DNA of 60,655 nt from an uncultured Spartobacteria bacterium. GTDB lineage: Bacteria; Verrucomicrobiota; Verrucomicrobiia; Chthoniobacterales; Chthoniobacteraceae. Positions within the stretch are counted from its first letter, which is position 1, and each line of letters opens with the position of its first letter. Below, piece after piece: positions 54,877 to 60,655 of this stretch. Below the pieces are notes generated by a model. The model saw only the letters and a list, made by a program, of their open reading frames with translations. It had not been told where the DNA came from and did not search any database. The stretch spans positions 1-60,655 of the forward strand of contig CAIURC010000030.1 in assembly GCA_903901425.1 (NCBI GenBank), read 5' to 3'. Both the position numbers and the translations under genes were made by a program.

Positions 54877-56159
54877 ATTTCGCGGGCCCAGTCAGGCCGC
54901 TGCCGGAGGTGGTAGAGCATTTCACCCGCCTTCGGAACCAGCAAAACGCCTTCGTCTTCCCGGTTCGCGTAGTCCTCAGGCCGGATCGTGGCCGGGTCCC
55001 GGTACCCGAGGTTGATCTGGGCACAGACTTCAGGCGGAATCCCCGTCGCCAAGGTGACCTGGATCCTGCAGCGTTCCACCCCGTCCTCGTAGGTGCCAAT
55101 CCCGCGCACATGCGTGGAATGCGCCAGTGTTCCCCAGGCAATGTCCTTAAATGTGTCCCATTGTTTGAGGAAATAATCCCGGCAATGGTACCCGACCTGG
55201 CGGATCAACTCCCCGTGCGTCAACGAGATCTCGTGGATGTGCGGCGCGTAGATGATCAGCTCGCCGCCATCCGCCACAACGGGTTCGAGTTTGTACATGC
55301 ATTTGCCCCCCACCCAGAGCTCGTCGTACATCTTCGGAGCACAGGAGAGAACCGTGTGAAAGGGCTTGTCCTTGTACGTGATGTGCAACTCCCGGGACAA
55401 CTCGGAGGCTTGGTCCCAAGCATCCCGGGGTGTCCCGGAAAACAGACCCGCAAAATGCGTTTTGTCGACCACGAGAGCAAAACACAGCTTCGGCACCTCC
55501 ACCATCGCAGCCGCGCGGTCCACCACCTTCCGGACCGGTGTCCACTTGTTGCCAATGATCATCGGGTTGGTCACCACGGCCCCCAGCCAGTGGAAGAAAT
55601 TCAACACCTCAGGACCGCTCACCCCAGGAAACAGGTACTTGTTGCCCCCGGAAAACCCGACAACCTCATGCGGAAAAACCGGGCCGACAATCATCAGTTG
55701 GTCGTACTCGAACAGCCGTGCATTCACACGGACCGGCACGTCCATTTCAAACAGTCCCCCGCTCAGTTCCCGGATCTCATGGGCGGGAATCGTCCCCAGA
55801 TCCCGCAGGGCAGCCGGGTTGTCCCATTCATGGTTGAGAAACTGCACCGTGCCATATCGGCTCCGCCTCTCCTCCAACGAAATCTCCAACCGCTCGCAAA
55901 TCGCCTCCTCACTCATCGGCTGATGCGTCCCCAACGCGATCATCACGTCCAACCCAGATACCACGCCGGACAGCCGCGCATGGATCTCCTGGAACATCAC
56001 CCCCACCGGCGCCGTCCGCGTTCCGTCCGGCACAATCATCAGCACCCGTTTGCCCCGGTACCCATCGAGCGGACACGTCTGGCCCACCAGATCCGCCACC
56101 TGTTCCCGGGTGACCGATGCGCCCGATTCTGCCCGGCAACTCAACGTTGGAAATTTCAT
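54873..56159 (-). CDS. LarA-family (nickel-pincer) racemase/epimerase homologue
   Basis: 428 residues. The LarA landmarks are D45-G-T47-R48 in IVPDGTRTAP, H79 in ALGTHQPMS, H110 in FLNHEWDNP, and H164...K174 in PHEVVGFSGGNKYLFPGVSG. The lysine follows the histidine by ten residues, as in lactate racemase, where it carries the nickel-pincer nucleotide. The family interconverts 2-hydroxy acid epimers; known activities include lactate, malate and D-gluconate 2-epimerisation. LarB, LarC and LarE, needed to make the cofactor, are not in the window. The gene sits between a mannonate-oxidoreductase-like SDR (14-bp gap) and an FGGY kinase (overlap), so D-mannonate/D-gluconate epimerisation is the preferred inference over lactate. 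Confidence 0.88.
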   Translation of the reverse strand: MKFPTLSCRAESGASVTREQVADLVGQTCPLDGYRGKRVLMIVPDGTRTAPVGVMFQEIHARLSGVVSGLDVMIALGTHQPMSEEAICERLEISLEERRSRYGTVQFLNHEWDNPAALRDLGTIPAHEIRELSGGLFEMDVPVRVNARLFEYDQLMIVGPVFPHEVVGFSGGNKYLFPGVSGPEVLNFFHWLGAVVTNPMIIGNKWTPVRKVVDRAAAMVEVPKLCFALVVDKTHFAGLFSGTPRDAWDQASELSRELHITYKDKPFHTVLSCAPKMYDELWVGGKCMYKLEPVVADGGELIIYAPHIHEISLTHGELIRQVGYHCRDYFLKQWDTFKDIAWGTLAHSTHVRGIGTYEDGVERCRIQVTLATGIPPEVCAQINLGYRDPATIRPEDYANREDEGVLLVPKAGEMLYHLRQRPDWAREM

Positions 56160-56173
56160 GGAAACGTTCCCAG

Positions 56174-56983
56174 TTAAATCGTCTGGCTCAGGAAACCGCC
56201 GTCCACCCGGACATCAATCCCAGTCACAAAGCTCGCTGCCTTTTGGCTGGCTAGGAAAACCACCGCGCCCACCAGTTCCTCCGAGTGCCCAAAACGCGCC
56301 ATCGGTGTGTGCCCCCAGATCGCCTGGGTCCGCGCCGTCGGCGAACCGTCCTCGTTGAAGAGCAGTTTGCGGTTTTGTTCCGCGGGAAAAAAGCCCGGCG
56401 TCAACGAGTTCACCCGCACCCCTTTTGTCGCCCATTCCCGAGCAAGGAACTGCGTCAGACTCAACACCGCCGCCTTCGAGGCGGAATAACTCACCACCCG
56501 GGAAAGAGGCAGATGGGCCGAAACACTCGCAATATTGATGATGCTCCCCTTCCCACGGGCGCACATCGCCGGACCAAACTCCTGACAGGGCAAGAGCGCA
56601 CCCCCGACAAGGTTCATGTCGAAATTTGCCCGCCAGTCTTCACTCGCAATCGACTCGAACGGCCGCTCCGCCGTCACCGTCACCTTCGGGTCATTGCCAC
56701 CTGCCGCATTTACCAGAATGGTGGGGGCTCCGAGTTCCGAGGTGACCGCCGCATGCGCCGCTTTCAAACTGGCTGGGTCCATCGCATCCGCGGAAAAAAA
56801 CGCTGCCCTGCCGCCCTTGGCCACAATGGCCTCCACCCGTTCCCTGCCCCGGGTTTCGTTCCGGCCAAGCACCGCAATCTTTGCACCGGCACTGGCGAGG
56901 CCCTCCGCCAACGCTCCACCGAGAACACCCGTGGCACCAATGACCACGGCCACTTCATCCGAGAGATCAAACAGGTTTGTCAT
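56174..56983 (-). CDS. SDR oxidoreductase, D-mannonate oxidoreductase-like
   Basis: 269 residues from ATG 56983. The NAD(P) motif is VVIGATGVLGGALAEGLA, the active site S153-x13-Y167-SAS-K170, and the phosphate motif LTPGFFPAEQNR. The segment LVNAAGGNDPK near residue 95 is the form seen in the SDR subgroup annotated as D-mannonate oxidoreductases (fructuronate reductases), which convert D-fructuronate to D-mannonate with NAD(P)H. This assignment rests on recognised motifs, not a search. It lies 14 bp upstream of the LarA homologue and 178 bp downstream of the ABC permease. Confidence 0.8.
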   Translation of the reverse strand: MTNLFDLSDEVAVVIGATGVLGGALAEGLASAGAKIAVLGRNETRGRERVEAIVAKGGRAAFFSADAMDPASLKAAHAAVTSELGAPTILVNAAGGNDPKVTVTAERPFESIASEDWRANFDMNLVGGALLPCQEFGPAMCARGKGSIINIASVSAHLPLSRVVSYSASKAAVLSLTQFLAREWATKGVRVNSLTPGFFPAEQNRKLLFNEDGSPTARTQAIWGHTPMARFGHSEELVGAVVFLASQKAASFVTGIDVRVDGGFLSQTI

Positions 56984-57161
56984 GATAGGGGTTCCCAGCA
57001 CACCCCACTCCCACCGGATTGGCAAGACGGACCCGCCTCCCGCCCTCCTTTCTGTGCCGTCCCCTGAAACCGAGGCGCCCCGGATCCGCCACAGGAAACA
57101 CACTCCGATGCCTCCCCCGCCCCCCCCGTCAGAGCCCTCCCCACGCCACTGATGCGCCCGT

Positions 57162-57923
57162 TTACTTCGAGAGTCCCCAGCGTTTGTGGAGAAACCGTTC
57201 CCAAGGCGAAAAGAGCAGTTTGTCCGCCAGCAAACCCGTCCCGACGATCACCAGCATGATTCCAATCACATCCTGCATCCGCAACAACTCCCGGCTGTGG
57301 TGGAGCCACTGGCCCAATCCGTACCCCTTCGGAATCGCCACATAAATCTCGGCAGCCATCAGGGAACGCCATGCGAACGCCCAGCCTTGTTTGACCCCAC
57401 TCACAATGTACGGCAGCGAGGCCGGAAGAATCACCTTCACCCACGCGTGCAACCCCCGGGACCCCATCGTCCGGGCCGCCCGCAGGTAAATCGGCGGCAC
57501 GCTCCGCACCCCGTTGTCCGTGGCCAGCGCCACCGACCACACCGTCCCCATCACCACCACAAACAACATCGCCGACTCGTTCTGCCCAAACCAGATCAGC
57601 GACAACGGCACCCAGCACACGCTCGGCAACCCCTGCAAACCAAGACCCGCCACACCTACCGTGTCCCGCGCCCAGTCGAAGCGCGCCGTCAGGAAACCCA
57701 GCGGCATCCCAATCAAAATCCCCACAAAATACCCCGTCCCCAGCCGCCCCATCGTCACCGAAAACGCCTCCCACAGACTGCCGTCCCGGACCGCCCCCGT
57801 CAAAAAACGCAGGGTCTCCACCGGAGACGGCACCACCAGAGGCGACCAGCGTTCACTCAGGGCCACGCCGTGCCAGACCAACACCAGCACCGCAAAGAAC
57901 AACAGCGCCTTGGCAAACCTCAT
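57162..57923 (-). CDS. ABC transporter permease (SsuC/TauC/NrtB type)
   Basis: 253 residues with six likely helices. The EAA-like loop GSRGLHAWVKVILPASLPYIVSGVKQGWAFAWRSLMAAE, plus LPSVCWVPLSLIWFGQNE, matches the SsuC/TauC/NrtB permease family for sulfonates, taurine, nitrate and similar small anions. The start ATG overlaps the ATPase stop (ATGA). No substrate-binding protein is in the window; it may lie elsewhere. Whether it transports a substrate for the downstream SDR-LarA-kinase genes is unknown. Confidence 0.92.
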   Translation of the reverse strand: MRFAKALLFFAVLVLVWHGVALSERWSPLVVPSPVETLRFLTGAVRDGSLWEAFSVTMGRLGTGYFVGILIGMPLGFLTARFDWARDTVGVAGLGLQGLPSVCWVPLSLIWFGQNESAMLFVVVMGTVWSVALATDNGVRSVPPIYLRAARTMGSRGLHAWVKVILPASLPYIVSGVKQGWAFAWRSLMAAEIYVAIPKGYGLGQWLHHSRELLRMQDVIGIMLVIVGTGLLADKLLFSPWERFLHKRWGLSK

Positions 57924-58780
57924 GCCTCACCCTCCAGCAACGCACGCTCCAAACCCAGCAACCGCTCCCCGGCTGGCACCGCCGCCTCCCCACCCCCGCC
58001 CGGACGGTTCTTCAACGCCGCCGTGATTGCCGAAGCGTGCTTGGCCAGGTCCGGACTGTTGATGTCCCGCGGCCGCGGCAGATCAATTTTGAACTCCTCC
58101 AGAATCCGCCCCGGGTTGGGCGAAAACAGAATCACCCGGTCCCCCAGACACACCGCCTCCCGCACATTGTGCGTCACAAAAACAATCGTTTTCCGGCGGG
58201 CAGCCCAGATCTCCTGCAGATCCCCGTACAGCTGTTCCCGGGTCATCGCGTCCAACGCCGCAAACGGCTCGTCCATGAGCAACACCCGCGGGTTCGGTGC
58301 CAGACTCCGCGCCAGCGCCACCCGCTGACGCATCCCCCCCGACAACTCGTGGATGTTCGCATTCGCAAACCGCTCCAGCCCCACCAACCGGATGTAGTAC
58401 ATCGCCACGTCCTTCTGCTCCCGCCGGGTCAGCCCAGGCTTGAGCCGGAGCCCGAACAACACGTTGCCCAGCACCGTCAACCACGGGAACAACGCCGATT
58501 CCTGGAACATCATCATCCGGTCCCGTCCAGGCTCAGTCACCCTCCGTCCCTCAGTCTGCACCGATCCGGAATCCGGAAACTCCAAGCCCGCAATCATGTT
58601 CAAAAGGGTCGATTTGCCACAGCCACTCGGCCCCACCAGACACACAAACGAGCCCTCCTCCACACTCAAACTCACCCGGTCCAAGGCATGCGTCTCCACC
58701 ACGCCGCTCCGGAACCATTTGCTCACCCCATCAATCAAAAGCTTGGCCGGAGCCCCCAACTCTTCCGTCACCGCACTCAT
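57920..58780 (-). CDS. ABC transporter ATP-binding protein (SsuB/TauB/NrtD type)
   Basis: 286 residues from ATG 58780 (MSAVTEELGAPAKLLIDGV), chosen because GGGA-rich sequence precedes it; the longer ORF to 58858 reads through a tandem repeat (MVGG units). Walker A is VGPSGCGKSTLLNMIAG, the Q-loop MMFQESALFPWLTVLGNV, the signature LSGGMRQRVALARSLAPNP, Walker B VLLMDEPFAALD, and the H-loop FVTHNVREAVCLGDRVI. It pairs with the permease whose start overlaps its stop. Confidence 0.92.
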   Translation of the reverse strand: MSAVTEELGAPAKLLIDGVSKWFRSGVVETHALDRVSLSVEEGSFVCLVGPSGCGKSTLLNMIAGLEFPDSGSVQTEGRRVTEPGRDRMMMFQESALFPWLTVLGNVLFGLRLKPGLTRREQKDVAMYYIRLVGLERFANANIHELSGGMRQRVALARSLAPNPRVLLMDEPFAALDAMTREQLYGDLQEIWAARRKTIVFVTHNVREAVCLGDRVILFSPNPGRILEEFKIDLPRPRDINSPDLAKHASAITAALKNRPGGGGEAAVPAGERLLGLERALLEGEA

Positions 58781-58789
58781 GCCTGATCC

Positions 58790-58825
58790 CATCCCACCGA
58801 CCATCCCACCGACCATCCCACCGAC
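58790..58825. repeat. Three perfect 12-bp tandem repeats before the ABC ATPase
   Basis: CATCCCACCGAC is repeated exactly three times (58790-58801, 58802-58813, 58814-58825). Read on the minus strand it would encode MVGG repeats, but the likely start codon is downstream at 58780. A second short duplication (GCCGTTTA twice) follows. On the minus strand the repeats lie just upstream of the chosen start and include GGTGGGA elements that could act as, or compete for, ribosome binding. Confidence 0.9.
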
Positions 58826-59192
58826 CATGCCGTTTAAGCCGTTTATACCCTCTCCCATGCCGCCCCTCCCTCCCCTTCAACGTTTGCCATGTTCAGTGCG
58901 GATTGCGCGGTGAAATACCAGCCAGTACGGGTCCCGAAAAAGGTGCAGCGGGAAGAAATCGTCCCCCTCCTGATGGGAGAACGAAAACGGGGCCGGTTCT
59001 GGACGCTCGGAGAACGAAAAAAGAGGGCCCCCCGAGAATCTGGGGAAACCAAAACCCGCTGCCTGAAAACTGGACCCGTGAAAGCCATGACCGAGAATAT
59101 CTGACAAATTTTAAGTCCACCACGCAAGTATAGATTCAAAACCTTCCGCACAACCTCGACTTCCCACACGCCGCCCCGCCACACTCCCGCCC
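58826..59192. other. Divergent intergenic region, no supported gene
   Basis: About 370 bp between the ABC ATPase start and the Nudix gene. Several short overlapping ORFs on both strands (for example 58889-59104) are Arg/Gly-rich and lack conserved features. A short direct repeat (GGAGAACGAAAA, near 58978 and 59010) is present. No RNA gene recognised; the promoters of both flanking genes should lie here. Confidence 0.5.
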
Positions 59193-59801
59193 ATGAAAGA
59201 TGAAATGATCCTCGTGGTTCGCCGGTCCCTGTTCGATTCCCTCGGCGCTTTCCAAGGACTCAATTTTGAGGTCGACCGCTACCTGCCCGCATTCCTCGAC
59301 CGGAAAAACAATTTCTTCACGCCGCGCCCCCCAGCTGAAACCGACGAATCCCTTAAGCAACTCATCCCCTACGTGCTGCTCGTCCACAAAGGCCGGGTAC
59401 TCCATTACGTCCGGGGCAAAAAGGCCGGCGAACAGCGCCTGGTGTCCAAGGGTTCCATCGGGATCGGCGGCCACATGAACGATCAGGATGAAGGCCTCTT
59501 TGCCCTAGATGCCGATGCCTACAACGCCGCCGTTCAACGCGAGATCCACGAGGAACTCCGGATCCAATCCCCGTTCACCAACCGGATCGTGGCCCTTCTC
59601 AACGACGACTCCAACGAGGTTGGCCGAGTCCATCTGGGCGTGGTCCATGTCTTTGAGTTGGAAACCGACGCGGTGCAAAAAGGCGAGGCGATGATCACCG
59701 AACTCCAGTTTCTGACCCCGGAAGAACTCGGCCAGCGCCGGGACCGGCTGGAAAACTGGTCCCAGATCTGCCTAGACGCCCTCCCCCGGCTCCTCTCCTG
59801 A
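59193..59801 (+). CDS. Atypical Nudix-fold phosphoesterase (COG4112-like)
   Basis: 202 residues. An N-terminal segment (LVVRRSLFDSLGAFQGLNFE) is followed by the Nudix-like region with SKGSIGIGGHMNDQDE and a degenerate Nudix box, NAAVQREIHEELRI (REx2EE preserved). This is the type annotated as a predicted phosphoesterase of the MutT family. Its substrate is unknown; pyrophosphate or nucleotide phosphoester hydrolysis is expected. The C-terminus VQKGEAMITELQFLTPEELG recurs in a second, partial copy at the right edge of the window. Confidence 0.8.
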   Translation: MKDEMILVVRRSLFDSLGAFQGLNFEVDRYLPAFLDRKNNFFTPRPPAETDESLKQLIPYVLLVHKGRVLHYVRGKKAGEQRLVSKGSIGIGGHMNDQDEGLFALDADAYNAAVQREIHEELRIQSPFTNRIVALLNDDSNEVGRVHLGVVHVFELETDAVQKGEAMITELQFLTPEELGQRRDRLENWSQICLDALPRLLS

Positions 59802-59834
59802 GCGGCTGCAGGTGGAGGTTGCCGAGTACTGACA

Positions 59835-59860
59835 TTCTCCCCCGCCTGAAGACTGGAGAA
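59835..59860. terminator. Hairpin between the Nudix gene and hicB
   Basis: TTCTCC (59835-59840) and GGAGAA (59855-59860) form a perfect 6-bp stem with a 14-base loop, between the Nudix stop (59801) and the hicB stop (59865). Its sequence (GACATTCTCCCCCGCCTGAAG) also resembles a terminal hairpin of an IS200/IS605-family element. No transposase is nearby. Confidence 0.4.
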
Positions 59861-59864
59861 AATT

Positions 59865-60206
59865 TCAAACGGCCGAACTCTTCAGCAATTTCGCGCAGTA
59901 ATTGTTGAGACTGTCGCCTTCCTGCATGGCCCGAACCGCCAGCAACCGGTGGAGTTCGGACCCGATGCGCAGAATGAACTTGCCGCTGTATTTCTTGCCC
60001 GCGCTCGGTTCCGGCAGCGCCTTGCCCTCCTTGTTGTAAAGCTCCACCCATTCCCCGACGATCCGGCACAACTGCCGGTAAACTTCTGCTTCCTTTTTTC
60101 CATGGCAGCACGGACCGATCAACGGGGGCGCGCTGCCGATGAAACAGCAGTCCTCGTCACTCCACTCGACGACTTTGATGTAATCGCTGGCTTTGATCTT
60201 TTTCAT
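59865..60206 (-). CDS. hicB: HicB family antitoxin
   Basis: 113 residues. The N-terminal degraded RNase H-like domain begins MKKIKASDYIKVVEWSDEDC, and the C-terminal ribbon-helix-helix is GKFILRIGSELHRLLAVRAM followed by GDSLNNYCAKLL. The start ATG overlaps the hicA stop (ATGA). HicB sequesters the HicA mRNA interferase and represses the operon by binding a palindrome. It is 29 bp past a hairpin near the Nudix gene. Confidence 0.88.
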   Translation of the reverse strand: MKKIKASDYIKVVEWSDEDCCFIGSAPPLIGPCCHGKKEAEVYRQLCRIVGEWVELYNKEGKALPEPSAGKKYSGKFILRIGSELHRLLAVRAMQEGDSLNNYCAKLLKSSAV

Positions 60207-60397
60207 TTCTTGCTGTCCTGAATTTTCCGTTTCACTTCCCGCTCTTGGTAGTGGTGGGCGTCATCGCCCGGCCGGCCTGACAACGTGACGCGCAATCCCC
60301 GGGGATGTTCAAAGTTGCGATGGCTTCCCTTGCCGCCGCGCTGGACGAACCCGGCCTTTTCGAGATCTGCGATGAGCTGTCGGATTTTGCGAGGCAA
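60203..60397 (-). CDS. hicA: HicA family toxin (mRNA interferase)
   Basis: 64 residues from a TTG start (MPRKIRQLIADLEKAGFV), the only start that includes the family N-terminus. The dsRBD-like fold has the catalytic histidine in GGKGSHRNFEHPRG, followed by VTLSGRPGDDAHHYQEREVK. HicA cleaves mRNA in a translation-independent way. It precedes hicB, overlapping by four bases. Only about 5 bp separate the start from the upstream palindrome, so the transcript may be nearly leaderless. Confidence 0.85.
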   Translation of the reverse strand: MPRKIRQLIADLEKAGFVQRGGKGSHRNFEHPRGLRVTLSGRPGDDAHHYQEREVKRKIQDSKK

Positions 60398-60401
60398 CCC
60401 A

Positions 60402-60432
60402 GTGATAGTATCACAACGATACCACCGTGCAA
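60402..60432 (-). promoter_or_regulatory. Putative hicAB promoter with overlapping operator palindrome
   Basis: GTGATA-G-TATCAC (60402-60414) is a perfect palindrome just upstream of hicA. On the minus strand TTGCAC (complement of 60427-60432) and TACTAT (complement of 60405-60410) are separated by 16 bases, a fair -35/-10 pair, with the palindrome covering the -10. HicB-type antitoxins autoregulate through such palindromes. Confidence 0.55.
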
Positions 60433-60655
60433 CCGACTCCTGCGTTTCATCCCGTGGATCTGCCTCGTGGAGATCCGATCCCGGCGGCTTTCCGCTCAGA
60501 AATACGCTGGTTTGGTATTCACGTTCAATTCTGGAGGGTGGCCCCGGTTTTCAGGAAAAAAGCCGATTCATTGCAGGAGATCGATGCGGTGCAGAAAGGC
60601 GAGTCGCTGATTACCGAACTCCAGTTTCTGACCCCGGAAGAACTCAGCCAGCGCC
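60427..60655 (+). pseudogene. Partial ORF whose end duplicates the Nudix C-terminus
   Basis: An ORF with a possible GTG start runs off the window for 76 codons. The first 52 residues (MQPTPAFHPVDLPRGDPIP...) have no recognised homology. The last 24, from DAVQKGESLITELQF on, match the 59193-59801 protein (DAVQKGEAMITELQF) with three differences, and 60583-60655 matches 59667-59739 at the DNA level with six mismatches in 73. It may be a chimeric remnant of a second Nudix gene or an intact paralogue with a different N-terminus. Its GTG falls on the putative hicAB -35. Confidence 0.5.

Noticed and set aside
54792-56177. 461-codon + strand ORF over the LarA gene
   Set aside because: Antisense shadow created by high GC third positions; the LarA frame has clear catalytic motifs.
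57186-58328. 380-codon + strand ORF over the ABC genes
   Set aside because: His/Arg/Pro-rich antisense translation without conserved features; the ABC motifs lie on the other strand.
58790-58825. CRISPR-like repeats
   Set aside because: The units are 12 bp, directly adjacent and without spacers; there are no cas genes. It is a simple tandem repeat.
58889-59104. 71-codon ORF in the ABC-Nudix gap
   Set aside because: Basic, low-information peptide with no ribosome site; equally long ORFs exist in other frames of the same DNA.

Overview
The window looks like chromosomal DNA of a Verrucomicrobiota bacterium (inference from gene content; a planctomycete is the less likely alternative). The markers are two PSCyt1/DUF1549/DUF1553 plus DUF1501 gene pairs, two Tat-exported Gfo/Idh/MocA oxidoreductases, a DUF6807 protein, a giant lamin-tail/CotH surface protein, an orphan prepilin-like protein, and an RpoA with the N-terminus MPVRLGRFEMPK. 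The DNA is GC-rich and densely coding. Several genes appear to use GTG or TTG starts, and translational coupling by overlapping stop/start codons is frequent. No prophage, intact insertion sequence or CRISPR array is visible.

Layout. 1-5.4 kb: the tail of a DUF1501 gene, a PSD1-type cytochrome protein, and a PAS histidine kinase overlapping a single-domain response regulator. 5.4-9.2 kb: pdxH convergent with gcvT-gcvH, then a Tat Gfo/Idh/MocA gene. 9.5-10.6 kb: two tandem paralogous small genes of unknown function. 10.8-17.5 kb: an exported lysyl-oxidase-domain protein, a monoacylglycerol-lipase-like hydrolase, an orphan pseudopilin, a HIT protein, an HtrA protease and an rRNA methyltransferase. 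17.6-19.5 kb: rpoA-rplQ with a textbook terminator, and tRNA-Arg. 19.7-27 kb: a 2420-residue exported protein with two CotH domains. 27-33 kb: a small membrane protein, tRNA-Phe, an MFS transporter, DUF6807 plus Gfo/Idh/MocA, and a K+ channel with an RCK domain. 33.5-39.1 kb: pgk-tpiA, and a LacI regulator divergent from a GPH-type sugar transporter coupled to an alpha/beta hydrolase. 39.2-46 kb: recR, phrB, a small membrane gene, mgtE, dnaX and ybaB.

The most interesting part is 46.2-58.8 kb. A LuxR/NarL-type two-component system, whose kinase carries two discoidin (F5/8 C-like) modules, is divergent from a PSD1 gene that carries the same module, followed by a DUF1501 gene. A perfect 7-2-7 inverted repeat lies between the divergent genes. 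Convergent with these is an apparent sugar-acid operon: ABC ATPase, ABC permease, SDR (mannonate-oxidoreductase-like), LarA homologue, FGGY kinase. The last three could form a nickel-dependent bypass: fructuronate to mannonate to gluconate to 6-phosphogluconate. This is an inference and needs testing.

The right end (59.2-60.7 kb) holds an atypical Nudix gene, a hicAB toxin-antitoxin module with a palindrome overlapping its putative promoter, and a second, partial copy of the Nudix C-terminal coding region running off the window. This indicates local duplication or rearrangement.
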